From Strongyloides papillosus (lineage: Eukaryota; Nematoda; Chromadorea; Rhabditida; Strongyloididae): a DNA stretch of 64,000 nt. The position numbers were made by a program, and so were the translations under genes. A model generated the notes under the pieces. It was given only the letters and a program-made list of their open reading frames with translations, ran no database searches and was not told the origin of the DNA. The number at the start of each line of letters is the position of its first letter. Position 1 is the first letter of the stretch. Where the stretch lies: the NCBI GenBank assembly GCA_005656395.1, contig SRSI01000073.1, positions 248,001 through 312,000 of the forward strand, given 5' to 3'. This document shows positions 35,945 to 48,500 of the stretch, piece by piece.

Positions 35945-36720
35945 ACTCACTAACGTCACCCCCCAAAAATGCAACGTTAAGCATATTTTGACCCCCTAGA
36001 TTTCAAAATTTGATTCTGAAAATTTGCATGTATATAGATCCCATTACGAGAAATCGGAATTCAAAATAAAAATTCCAAAAATCTTGCTCTATCATGGAGA
36101 AAAATGAATCCAAAGTGCCGAAAATGGTGCAAATTTTGAATTAATGGACGCGCCGCGTTTTAACAAAATATATCACACACACTAATTACTCAGTAAATGG
36201 ACGCGCCGTATTTTAACAAAAAGTATTACACAAATTAGTATGTGTGTAAAATTTTGATCTTGATCAACCCAACTAAAATAAGAAGTGCCAAAACGAGGTT
36301 TAATAAAATATTTACTAACGCACAGTGGTTTCATCGTGCGCTGCGCGGCGGCCAAGCCCCAATGGAGTATTTCATAAGGTTTCAGACTTCACAATGAATG
36401 TTCCGAAGTTAATTTTTGGAGGTTTTTTTGAGGAAATTGAAATTAATATGAATCCAAAAGTAAAGGTTTCCGTGGCGTTTTTTTTTCTTTAGAGTTATGG
36501 GTCGCGTTTTTTTCTTATATAAATTTACTTTTTTTAACATATAAGGAGTTAAAAATTTTTTTTAAAAATAAAAATTTACCTAGGAGATCTAGAAATTAAT
36601 AAATAAAATAATTGAAAAGATGCAATTTCAAACAACTAATTTAGCATTTTTTATTATTGACATTGATAATTATAAACTTTTTAGATTATTACACCTGTTT
36701 GTAACGAAAAAGTATGAAAA
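35945..36720. repeat. GC-richer non-coding block with short direct and inverted repeats
   Basis: Base composition changes abruptly here (GTCACCCCCC at the left, GCGCTGCGCGGCGGCC at about 36337). Two copies of a 26-bp unit beginning AATGGACGCGCCG lie at 36143-36168 and 36196-36221, 53 bp apart. A CACACACTAATT/AATTAGTATGTGTG inverted pair overlaps them. There is no long open frame. It could be part of a transposon whose coding region is absent. Confidence 0.5.
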
Positions 36721-37796
36721 TAAATAACCACATCAAAAACCTAGGTTTTTGTTTTTTAAAGACTTTTATATCTTAACATATTATACGCGCACTTAAATGA
36801 ATAAAATAAATTTTGCGAACTTTAAAGGATGAAAATAAATTTCGCGTACTAAAAAGGATGAAAATAAATTCTTATTCCTATAATATCACTCATCTGGATA
36901 AAAGTAGCGTCGTCTAGTGATTTAGATTATATCGATGACTACTACAAAATTATAAAGGCATATACAATGTAATATTCCATGTAAATGAAAATGCAAATGT
37001 AAAATCAACTTAATCATTAATTTGCTAATAGAAATTAAATATTAAATGAAATTATATATTATAAGAAACGTGTACGATATCCTTTTAATGCTAATGTTGA
37101 TAAAATTTTTGTTTGATTACTCTATCTTATTAAAATACGACACTCTCATTGTTGCTACAAATATATTAAAATCCATTTTCTTCTCCAACAATACAACACA
37201 TATTCGGCATCCTTAAAAAAATAATAATTACACAACTTTGATTTAATAAAACTTTTATGTAAACATATACTATCATATATTCTATGTAATCAGAAACAAA
37301 AATATTTCATGTAAATTCTACTATATCAGTGATTTTTTGCAAATGAAAATAAGTAATACATGAAATTATATATCATAATAAATTTTCACAAAATCCATTT
37401 ACTGCTAATAAGGGTAAAATTGTTGTTTGATTATTATATTTTATTAACATCATACACTCTTAATATTGTTACAAATATATTAAAATCCATTTTCTTTTCC
37501 AACAATAGAAAACATAATCATCACCATTAATAAAAACTAAAAAATCAAATGAAAATTGCACAGCTTCGATTTAATAATAAACGATAATTATCTAAGTCAC
37601 TAGACGACGCTACTTTTATCCAGATGAGTGATATTATAGGAATAAGAATTTATTTTCATCCTTTTTAGTACGCGAAATTTATTTTCATCCTTTAAAGTTC
37701 GCAAAATTTATTTTATTCATTTAAGTGCGCGTATAATATGTTAAGATATAAAAGTCTTTAAAAAACAAAAACCTAGGTTTTTGATGTGGTTATTTA
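36721..37796. mobile_element. Element with about 212-bp near-identical terminal inverted repeats
   Basis: The left arm (36721-36933) and right arm (37585-37796) are inverted copies, identical over the long stretches I compared. They differ only by a few bases at the inner edge. Each arm starts TAAATAACCACATC and contains a 16-bp perfect palindrome, AAAAACCTAGGTTTTT (36735-36750 and 37767-37782). The interior holds two diverged direct repeats of about 250 bp, both ending in ATTAAAATCCATTTTCTT. No transposase is encoded. The right end lies only 60 bp from the stop codon of FAR-like gene 3. Confidence 0.85.
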
Positions 37797-37855
37797 ATTG
37801 ATAAATTGAATTAATTGTGTAACTTTTATTAAATTAATTACCAAGTTTTTTCTAT

Positions 37856-38393
37856 TTACAATGAGCCAGATTTTGCTGCAGCCATTTGTATTCCCTTCGA
37901 TTTGTTATAAAAATACTTAAGTTCTGTTTTTGATGACTCTGTTAGTTTTGAATATTTAGGAATTAATGTTTCTTTGATAAATTTATCAAGTTTATCCTTA
38001 TCTCCAATCATATCTTGTGCAATTATGCCTTCTATTTCAATAACAAAATTTTGAGATTCTTGGGAAAGCAAATTGTACTTTAAATTATATTTTGTATCGA
38101 GTTTTTTCAAATGTCTACCATAAATCGGTAATTTTTTTTCAAGAATATTCAACAAATCACCTTCAACTTTTGAATTCATTGTATCTTTAATAATTTTTTG
38201 ATCATCTTTCTTAAGATTATTTGTTAACATTTTTGTATCATCAGTCAAAAATACTAAAAACTTTTTTTTTAAAATAATTTAAAAGATTTTTTGTACCTGT
38301 AACTCTAGATATGACATTCTGTAATGAATTCTGTTCCGAATAAGTGAACTTTATAATGAATAACATGTAAATTAAAGAGTAAATAGAAACCAT
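37856..38393 (-). CDS. FAR-like protein 3, divergent
   Basis: Exons 38393-38297 and 38253-37856 give 164 aa. Signal peptide (MVSIYSLIYMLFIIKFTYS) at residues 1-19. The phase-1 intron after the leader matches the two upstream FAR-like genes. The second half aligns with FAR-like 2 (LLSQESQNFVIEIEG, then LIPKYSKLTESSKTELKYF). The first half has lost the LPEE opening and the usual LTPED motif is only LTDDTK. It lacks cysteines in the mature part, is Lys-rich and mostly helical. It is probably a secreted lipid-binding paralog with altered specificity; its membership rests on the C-terminal half and gene structure. An inverted-repeat element ends 60 bp downstream. Confidence 0.7.
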
Positions 38394-40376
38394 TTTAGTA
38401 TATTAATAGTGAAATCAAACTATTCACAAACTTTATATACTCGCTTAAAAAACACAGTTGATGTCAACAGAAAAAGTTTTGACTATATTGTGCTAATTTA
38501 CAGACTCACATTTAATTGTTTACGATGTTGTTAATTAAATATAAAGGCGTTTAACAACAATTTGAAGCTTGTTAATTGTTATAAAACTTAATTTTTTAAG
38601 TTATACTAAACGATTGTTTATGTAGTATAAATGAAGTTAAAACGTTTTTGTTTATATTACCATCCATTTGTATTTGTAATAACTACATAATTTTAAAATA
38701 TTTAGATGCTTCACAATGCAATTAGTACATTTATTATAAAAACCATTGTCCTTTTTTCAATGACAAATTATTCACTACATTATTTATAATATTTTATTGG
38801 CCGTAATTAAAAAAATGAAGGTAATTAATATTTTGTTATTAATTTTCGAATTTAATCACTTGTATTTCACTTTAATTTAAATAATAAAAATTAATTGATA
38901 TAATTATTAAAATTTAATTTTTTTATAATTAATCGTAAGCTATTACCAAATCATTACTGTCATTAGGTATGAAAAATATAATTTTTTAATGGTTTTTGTT
39001 TAGGTTTCATTTATTCGCTGTTTCGGGTACCTGCTTTTGTATCCCAGTAAATTTCAAACTGTTGTGATTCATTAAAAGCTACATTTTTTATTAATTAATA
39101 AAAAATTTTATTTTATCGTTTGATTTTATATGAAGCAGTTACACTAAATTTTATTAGATAATGGTAATAATCAATTTATGATCCAGTAAATTGTAACAAT
39201 CCACAAGATTAAGCTAGCCAAACCAAAATGTTAGCTAAATTTTAGAAATATACAGAAAATTATACGAACGTTATGATGTTAAAGCACAATTTTTTTAAAT
39301 AGTAGAAACATGTACGAAGTTTTTTTAAATCACTAGGTCTTTACATAACATCTTGTATAAACTTGCTGATTTTATATTAACTGCATATACTTTAATTTAC
39401 TTAAGATATTAAATATAAAAATAAGAATAATAAAGCCCTATCTTTTAGCAAAAATAAATTTGCCTAAAGTCAAAATCGATATGCACATGGCTCTAAAATT
39501 AAGTGCTTAATCTAGTAATTAAAGTTTAGATATTTTCATATCTTTACACTAAAAAATGTTCAAAACTTCTGAGATCTGATATTCCAAATTGTCAGAAACT
39601 TTTATAATGCAATAATGTGATACAAGGTAACGTTAAAAATGATAAAATATGGAATAACAAAAATATTATATAATATGAAATATGGAGAAAAATCAACAGC
39701 CCATTTATACATATAATATATATACAAAATATAATTTTTTTATAAATTTTATTCTATATTTGTTCTGCAATTTTTTTACTTTTAATTTACTATAAACACT
39801 AAAGAAATTTGAGTTTTGACTTTCATTACAAATTACTATAAAAATTAATTTCATCAAACTCAAAATAAATTAAGGTTAAATTTATTGGAAGATTTAAGTA
39901 TACAAGAAATCACAGATCAACAAAGATAATTCTTCTATAAATTCATTTCTCATATTGTATATCTAATGTACCAATATTCTTAAAATACTGTAAATATAAT
40001 GTTAATTAATGATTTTTATAATAATAATTTATTAAAATCCTTTATATAACAAAAAATTTAACTTTGAAAAAAAGTGCAACATTTTAATGTATAAATCTAG
40101 TTCAATCATGTCATTCGTTGTATATTAAATTAAAATAAAAACTTTATATTCAAAAATTTATTTAAAAAAGTTAAAAACTATTAATTAAATATAACATACA
40201 CGGTATGGAAATAGAAAATATACATTTTTAGATCAAAAAACCAAGAAATTAACGTATATAATTACAAATAACGCCAAAACTTACTTGCTTTAGAAATTTT
40301 TTGAAATATTTCATTAGTTATTTCCTAGAAATTAAGCATATAACGAACTTTGCTTTTATTTATTTGTTTACTACAA
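38394..40376. other. AT-rich intergenic region
   Basis: About 2 kb with no recognised gene or repeat; it lies between divergently transcribed genes, so promoters for both should be here. Confidence 0.4.
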
Positions 40377-41488
40377 ATGAAAAGTGCACTATTTTTGGTA
40401 AATGCATACTTTCTTATCACAATTTTAATAATAACAACGAAAACGAGTAATTTAACAAAGGTAAGAAATGTCATAAATTGTATGGAATTGTTTAGTTTGT
40501 AATTATAAGTTGGAATTGGAGGCAATGGGAGGATTTCGGTTATTGTGAAGAGTATAAGTGCCTTTTTACTAAGGACAGAAAATATTTAAATAGTGCAAAT
40601 GCTGTTATTTTTAACGATTTTTATAATTCTAAAAAAAAGTATGGAAAGAATATAATAAAACGGCCAAAAAATACAACATTATTTATAAATGCAATAACCG
40701 AAAGTTATAGGCGATTAACTTTTAAGAAAAGAATGCGTAAATCTATATATCCTAAAAAGTATTTCAATCTAACGTTTTCATATTTACCTAATGCTGATAT
40801 ACAATTAACAAGATTAAATAAAAATTGGAAATTTGTTAACATAACTAATGAAGAAAAAACAGAAATCGACAAATATCTCAGTATTATATTTGATAAGAAA
40901 CAGAAAAAAATCCTTTGGCTCGTGTCAAATTGTAGAACACCGTCAGGTAGGGAGCATGCAATTAAACATTTAAAAAAATACATCAAAATAAGTCAATTTG
41001 GGAAATGTACAGGTAGTCGAATCTACTTGAATTATCAAGAAACAGAAAAACTTTTTAATGATTATTATTTTTATATTGCTAGTGAAAATAGTGATTGTAA
41101 ATATTACTTAACTGAGAAAATTTTTAGCAGATTAACATTCACATCTATTCCAATTGTGAATGTTAGAAGATTCTACGAAAAATATGCTCCAAAAAATTCA
41201 TTCATAGCTATGGATGATTTCAAATCACCAAAACAATTGGCACGGTATTTAAAGTTTTTGATTAGAAGAAAATCTAAGTATTTAGAATTTTTTAACTACA
41301 AAAAATTAGGTTGGAAGAGTGAAAGTGTATCAACAGGAAGGTGCCATTTATGTCGAGAAATTATTCAATTTATTGAAAGTAAAAAAAGAAAAGTTTATTA
41401 TGATATTGAAAGATGGCTAAAAAAATCTACATTTTGTCTACACGACAATTATGTTCCAAAACTATGGAAGTTAAAGATCAAAAAGTAA
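40377..41488 (+). CDS. Alpha-1,3-fucosyltransferase-like protein (GT10)
   Basis: Golgi enzyme transferring fucose from GDP-fucose to N-acetylglucosamine on glycans. Exons 40377-40460 and 40496-41488 give 358 aa. Exon 1 holds the signal anchor (FLVNAYFLITILIITT). The acceptor at 40495 keeps frame and creates FVIISWNWRQWEDFGYC, the usual start of the luminal domain. Family motifs are ANAVIFND, YFNLTFSYLPNADI, WLVSNCRTPSGRE (169-181) and the GDP-fucose-binding block ENSDCKYYLTEKIFSRL with SIPIV (about 224-247). A CHLC pair near 315 matches the conserved C-terminal cysteines. It appears complete and active-like. In helminths, such enzymes make fucosylated glycans; the acceptor here is not known. 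Confidence 0.92.
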
Positions 41489-41874
41489 TAAGAACATTAT
41501 AGATCATGTTTTCTTAAGAAATATATAAGATTTTATATACTTATTAGGCTAAAAAGGTTCTCAACACATTAATTTATATGATTCTTTATAAAATTATCCA
41601 ATAATAAAAATAAGAATATATTTTACGGAAAAAACCATGAGAAAGGAATGCATTTCGAATAAATAAATATTTTTTATTGATAAATTTATTTCGTATGATA
41701 TTCTAGAGTGTTTTTTGAACTTGCCACGTTGTAAATTTCTATTAAATTATAAATACTTCTATGATAGTACAAACATTTTTAAATTTTTGGAAAATATAAT
41801 TTAGCATCATTTTTCTTTTTCAGAAAATTGTTTTTTACAATTTATGTTCATAGAATTAAAAAAATATTATAATT
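41489..41874. other. Intergenic region
   Basis: AT-rich 3' flank of the fucosyltransferase and upstream region of the transthyretin-like gene; nothing else seen. Confidence 0.35.
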
Positions 41875-42281
41875 ATGATTTCACAAGTCTTTTTTAGTAG
41901 TCTAATTTCTTCCATTTCTACTGTTATAGATAGTTATTTCTTTGGAATAAGTCAATCTGTCAAAGCTAGAGGCCAAGTTTATTGCAATGGTGTACCATAT
42001 TCAAATATCATCATACAACTAGTGGAAGAAGATACAATAACGAGTGATGATCTCATAAGTACGACAAGTATTGATAGAGATGGGTATTTTAAGATAAATG
42101 GGACATGCAAACAATTTACTAAAATAGGTAATAAAAATGTTAGCAATATTTTACAGTTGACTTAGATCCAAGAGTTGACGTTTTTCATAGGTGTGGTAGA
42201 TATTATAAATATTGTTATGGCAAAATTTCTGAACTTATCCCATATGATTATGTTACAAAAGGCAAGGAAGCCAAGAAATAG
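41875..42281 (+). CDS. Transthyretin-like (TTL) family protein
   Basis: Exons 41875-42127 and 42157-42281, separated by a 29-bp intron, give 125 aa. This join is needed: without it the frame ends early, and with it the second exon supplies the family's C-terminal half (VDVFHRCGRYYKYCYGKISE and IPYDYVTKG). The first part has the TTL opening (SVKARGQVYCNGVPYSN), the acidic LVEEDT and the DRDGYFKINGTC strand. Four cysteines are in typical positions. TTL proteins are a large nematode-specific secreted family with a transthyretin-like beta-sandwich; some act as bridging molecules for apoptotic cells. A hydrophobic N-terminus suggests secretion. Specific role unknown. Confidence 0.88.
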
Positions 42282-42995
42282 TTTGAAATAAAAAATATAA
42301 AAATTAAAAAGTAAAAAGAGGTGCTTGGGAACAATTATATGTTACAGAAATGGTTGTATAAGAGAGTATAGACATTTTTAATATTTTTTAGACTCATAAA
42401 AAGTCTGGACATTATGTAAAAAAAATAGAAAGAAGACAATAACCATATGTGAAAGTAACAGAACAATAGTTAAATTATTATCAAAATTACACAAATTTCT
42501 AGTCTGTATAACAAAGCATCTGGCAGTATTTAAAAAGATTAAAAGTAATTTTTGTAAATAATCTGATAAGATAGACATTCTTAAATATATCGTCATATTA
42601 ACCAGATATTGTGTAATTTCCAGGATGTATTTTTTCAAATAAAAAATACTAAGATCATTTATTTGTTATACATGGAAATATTTAATAAAATGTAAATATC
42701 ATGGTCATTCATCCTTAGAATGATTAAATATTTTACGAAAACTGAAGTTTATTTTTCCAAGTATTTAAAAAATATATATAAGAAAACAATGTAGAAATTT
42801 TTAAAATAAAAATATATTTTTTACAATTAATAGTAATAAATTCCACATTAACGAATTTTACATGATCATGATAGTAAGAAAATTGAAATTGTAGAAATGC
42901 ATAGATTTTTCGACTGATTTCCATTTTTCATTTCTTTACATGAGAATGCTTATTTACCTCTTATGCATGCCGCTCCCGTACATCTTCTAAAAGAT
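42282..42995. other. Intergenic region between convergent genes
   Basis: AT-rich, probably shared 3' flanks of the TTL gene (+) and astacin gene (-). The short frames on the minus strand here have no protein features. Confidence 0.35.
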
Positions 42996-44362
42996 TTACA
43001 CAAAGGCATTACGCCGTCCTATGTGTCGATTATTAAATGCTGAAACAGACCAAAATTGTAATTTAAAAAAGTTATTAAGGTTTGAACTTCTAAAATAAAC
43101 TATAACATGATTACTTTTAGCTAAAATATTAATATTTTGAATATCCAAACAAAAACGCGCTCCTGAGATAGATTTAGTTTTTAGGTGTTTAATTTCAAGA
43201 CTGTTTTCGATAAGACATACTGATCTTTTGTTAGGCTTCATTTTGGCTGAAATAATCTTCAAACCGATTCTTTCGCTTTTGCGCACTTTAAAGTGATAAA
43301 TGCAGTCAAAATTGCCTCTATGTTCAATTGTTCTTGGTTTTCTAAATGGTAAAAATAATGACTGGCCACATTCGGGAGGAGATAGTTTGAGGCGCTCACA
43401 ATAATTACCTGTAAATCCGTCAACACATTTGCATTTTCGGCAGTCATGAGGCCAAGGGTATCCCTCATTGTGGCACACCACTTTTTTCAGACATGCACGC
43501 TTACAATATAATATATTTAATAATTTAAAATCAGCAAAAGAAATTTTATCTTTGTGACCAATGGTTTTTTCATATAAGCTATCAATTGGCTCTATTGTTT
43601 TTTTTCCATTTATTGAAAAGGTTTTTGTTCCATAATGCATTATTGATCCATAGTCGTATGGTATTCCATATGTGCTATATTCTTTTTTAGAAACTTTTTG
43701 AAAATCTTTTTGTTGATGTGGATCTACATTCTGTAGATATATACGGATAAATTTATCTCTATCGTATCTAGAATGTTCGTGTTCTAATCCCAGTGCATGT
43801 AGCGTTTCATGTTGAACAGTACCCTCTTTAAGTGAAAATCCGTTAAGATATACATTTTGCCATTTATCTTCAAATTCTCTACCAACTTTACTACCACAAA
43901 TGGATGATAAACAAAATCTTATTCCTGATACACCTGAAGAAGGTCTTTGAAATTGTTCGAACCTAATACATGTTTCTTTTTGAATGATTGAAAGTGCATT
44001 TTTAATTGTAACAAAATCAAGTCTTGGATCAATAAAATAAGGTATGGGAAAAGTCCACCTGAGGAACTTATTTTTTACAGCTTTTCTTTTTATTACAAAA
44101 ACTGTTTCAATGTACATATCTGTATTATTTATTTTTTTATTAATAGCAAGTTTTGAAGATTCTTTATAGTCAGTTTTCGCTTCTTTGTGTGTGATCTTAT
44201 CGTTTTTTATCAAAGTTTCATCAGAAATTCTAGAGTTATAGGTACTGGAAAGCTAAAAGTATAATAGTAACTTAAATTTTATTTTTGACATACATATATT
44301 GCTTCAATAAAATTTATAAAAATAAGAAAACTAGTAATAAATACGATTTTTATTACTAGCAT
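42996..44362 (-). CDS. Astacin-family zinc metalloprotease with EGF and CUB domains
   Basis: Exons 44362-44294 and 44252-42996 give 441 aa. Signal peptide at residues 1-20 (MLVIKIVFITSFLIFINFIE). A propeptide of about 60 residues precedes the catalytic domain (LRWTFPIPYFID). The zinc site HETLHALGLEHEHSRYDRD starts at His171 (ligands His171, His175 and His181). The Met-turn SIMHY is at about 226-230. The EGF-like module (about 273-308, DGFTGNYC) and a CUB domain (about 318-428) follow. This domain order is the nematode NAS pattern typical of secreted proteases in Strongyloides. All catalytic residues are present, so the enzyme should be active after propeptide removal. Possible roles include tissue invasion, moulting or hatching; which one is unknown. 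Confidence 0.94.
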
Positions 44363-44739
44363 TGATGTATTTAAAAGTAAGAGTCGTAAAAAAATATTTA
44401 ACGTTAATTTTACCGCTAAAGCTGCACAGATGTACTACAGTTATTAAATAATATTGAATTAGAAATAGATCTACTGAAGGTTCTCCCGATTTAAATGCTA
44501 CTTTAAATGCAAATATATAAAAATATTTTTTTAGGAATATTTATATTAGATCGTCAAAAAATGTCGGTCTTTGACCGTCAATTTTAGAATATCATAACTC
44601 ACTCAAAGATAGATATTTTTATTTAAAGTAAGACTCATTGGAATCAACACATTATTGCTAACGTGATACATTTTTATTTATACATTTTAATGAAAATTTC
44701 AAGTCATCAGACTTAAAAAAAATATTTTTTATTTCAAAC

Positions 44740-45540
44740 AACGCTTTTTTTTAAACGAATGATAATATTTTGGCAATAAATCTGGTAAATAAAAGAAATG
44801 CAGTAAAATTTCATATCCAGTTCGTTAAGCTTCTGCTTCGTAGTTTGTGAAACATGAAGTTTTAATTAATACAATAAGATTGTACATCTTTTATTGATCA
44901 GTGTACACTTCAAAAACGATAATTTCTGATAAATTTTTAATTTTCTACACCATCAATCTGAATTAATTGTTTCACGAGTCTTCAAAATTTACAATTTATG
45001 ACTCCATCATAATTTCTCTAAACAGTTAATAAACATTCTAATTTAATGTCTTGAGTTTAAGAAAGGTTTTCGAGTTATCATTTTCCTTCATCTAATATGT
45101 CGATATCTCATGATTCTCAAAAGTGATTAATTTTTTATCACATGTAAAAATTTTATCTAGAAATTGACTGTATTTATTTCTTTAAAACAAAGAAAAATAA
45201 TTTCTTATGCATATTAAACATTAATTGTTAGTTAATTCATAGGTATATAGAAATCTGAATTTTTATCCCATTAATGGCTTCTAAATAGTTGAATACAATT
45301 CTAATATTGTCATCCAATTTTTCCGTAAGCTCCTAATAGTTGTACGCTTATTGTTTCTTACCATTTTTACTAATTCTCTGTTTATAAAAACATTTATTTT
45401 ACCACTATTCACATTTTTCTTGAGATTTATATCTTTATTACGAAATTTTTTGAACTATCATCATATAGTTCGTTTGTTAGAAGACCCTTGGCCAACTGTT
45501 TCATTAATTTTCCTCGAAGTTTCGGATGCAGTTTAGTCAA
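44740..45540 (-). mobile_element. Decayed mariner element (minus strand)
   Basis: Reading the minus strand from about 45540, SRKINETVGQGSSNKRTI, then FKKFRNKDINL and RTTIRSL, match the mariner HTH region (INExFGEGTVSERTVxxWFxKFRxGDFSL). From about 44860 downward, RTGYEILLHFFYLPDLLPKY matches the third-aspartate block. The two regions have the expected order and roughly 0.7 kb between them, so this was probably a near full-length element. Many stops are present. Terminal repeats were not identified. Confidence 0.7.
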
Positions 45541-45545
45541 ATTTA

Positions 45546-48500
45546 AACTAATACAAAAAAATTACTACAAAGATCTATTTTAAGGTATCATATTTCCAGA
45601 AAAATAACAATCTTTAAATACTTTGTAACAAGGTGCAAATTAATGATAAGAATAAATGTCAATTTGCTTTACAAGAAGATATGAATATTGTAGCAATAAG
45701 TATTCGTACATAAAAACTACAGTCATTTGCAAATTGATACTCATGAAACTAAAATGCGTTTTTGACCAACCTAATTTTTTCATAACGGTTGCTTGTGAGA
45801 TATATAATTCATTTTATAATGAATATATGACTATTACTTACCAAAAAAGGAAATAAAAATTAATTTTTTAAATATTAATGTACTTAGTGTTTAATCTTGC
45901 ACTTTTATTTTTTACTAGTGCCATATAAACAATTATTGTACAATTTTTGTTTTATAAAATGTGAAGAGTGTTATCAAATTATTATGTTATTAAAATAAAA
46001 AAAGATGTCACTATATTTAAAGTTCATAAATTTTATTAATTTTTACTTCCATAAAATCAAATAAAATATATGATTATATAGAATAATATTCTTAAAAAAA
46101 TATCCTTGACAATTGATTAATTGTTATTGCCTATTATTACATACGCAAAAGATTGAAGTAATATATCACACAGCAATTTCAATTTCAAAAAATTTAGCTC
46201 AGCAAATATAATCAACTGGGATTATGCAATTTAGAGTGATAAGGAGCTTTTCTAACAATTTTTTACCATATTTTAATGTCAAATTATTTGTAACTATAAT
46301 TTACTGATCGTCAAAGATAAATACAAAAAAATATGGAATTTTTACTGAACTAGTTATTTTTAACGTCTTTATAGAAACAAAGTACTGAAGTTTTTATCAC
46401 TAGAATCACTTTACCACCTATGTGTATCTTTTCAAATTCTCTTGTCAGGAACAATTTCTTTCATTTTAGAATGATTTTTGTTTACCATTTTGGATTTTTA
46501 AAATATATGTGAATTGTGGAAAGTACAACAACAAACTATAATTACTTTTAAATATTCTAACAATTGGAAATTGAATTCATTCAAATTATTTTAATAAGTA
46601 ATTTATAACATTTTAAGTAAATATTTATCACGATACATTTTTCTGTTACCTCATTAACATTTTTATTTTCTTTAGCTGTATAATGGATTTTGATTGTTTT
46701 AATTTTTTTGTTGGTAATCCTTAGTTCATCTACTGGAGCCTTTTGTCTTCATATGAAATCAATTAAGTAGTCATAAAAAAACAAGATCAGTTGAGTTATA
46801 TTTTATTGCTTATATAATTTTTTGAACTCGGAACAACAATTTAGAACATGAGCTAGTTTGATATATAATTTCCCAACTTTTGAATTGGCCTGTGTGGCTT
46901 AAAAAATAAACTGTGCTTTCAATTTTTATTGTAATTTTTAAATCGTGTAACTACACTTAATCAAATTTATTTTTAATAATTAGAAGTTTGTATCATGCAA
47001 ATGTTATTAAAACCACTTTAATACTCATAAATATGTATGGCGACACAAGGATTAGCAGTAATGATTTAATAATAGTCAAACATTAGTGATAAAAAGTAAA
47101 ATGTCATTTACTTTTTCCTGTGTCATTTCTAATCAGTCAATAGTAGATAAAAGAACATATTTTCCAGGAGATTTAGTATAACTGGTTAAAATGTCCCATA
47201 TTTGCGATTGTAAAAAATGACCATGTTACAAATTATTTAGTTACTTATCACATTAATATCTAATTTATCATTTTAATATTACTATATCTATGTAACTTCT
47301 ACTGTTTCAAAAAAAAATATTTTTTTTTAAATAATAGAAATATTATCAACTTTTAAATACTTATCACCTATTAAACATATTTAAGCTGATAGTAACAATC
47401 TAATTTTGTTTTAATATTTAAGAATAGAAAATAAAGAAAAAGAGTTGTATTTAATTTATTAATAATCAAGACAAACTATCAATTTTCCTTGAAATTCGAT
47501 AAAACTTGTAATGTGTTCATTTTCGCAGAAAATTAAGTATATTTGATAAGATTAGTGAATCAAGATTGATATTAAAACATTTAGCCACATTTTCAATGCC
47601 CAAAAGTTACTTTACTCCAAGTATAATGTAAATATATCGTTCTAACATTTTAAAATATAAAAAAATATTAAAAAATATTAAATTTTTATATATTCTTTGT
47701 CATTGACATTTATTCATGAAAGAAAATAATCTTTATTTTATAGTTTAAAGTGATATGTATATTTTAAATGTCTGTTTACGAATTCCATATCTCAAGTAGA
47801 TGTTTTTTATATATTCAATGTTTATATTTTTTGTTTGTAATTATTGATATATCTTTCCCCTGAATAGACGGATAAAATTAACTCTTTAAAGATAAAGAAA
47901 AGAGATGCAATAATAAAAATTTCTAAATTAAAAGACTTTTTTTTATATTTAATTTCATAATATAGCTTAAGTGATATAGTTATCAGCTTTAGTTTTTGTT
48001 TAACATTTATGAATAACAGTTCTTCCGTATACATATATCTATACACAACTATATAAATAAAACACAATATTTATAAGCCATCATTTTTTTTGTTACAGAC
48101 CCTTTTATTCATATAAATATATATTTGTATATCTTATGGAAGAAATGTTCAAAAATACCTGTAAATTTTGTAGATTTTGCAAAATTTATTTTTTCGAATT
48201 TTAGTATAATCTTAACTGTACAATGTTTTTTTTTGCAAATATTGAGTCGTATTGCAAAAATTATATTCATTGCATTTCCTTCCTATCTTATCATAAAAAA
48301 GTATATTTTTATAAAACAGACCTTTTGCAAAAAGGCTTTTTTAGCTTAACTTCCTTTTTTGTTATCTTTTCCAAACTGTAACATACTATTATTATAAATT
48401 GCCTTATATAGCTTAGCTTCATTAATAATTATCTACCTTCCTAATGTGATAATTAAAAATTAAATAAATAATATTTGATTAATATAGAAATTTGATTGAG

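Noticed and set aside
40705..40986. 93-codon minus-strand frame
   Set aside because: Antisense shadow of the fucosyltransferase coding exon.
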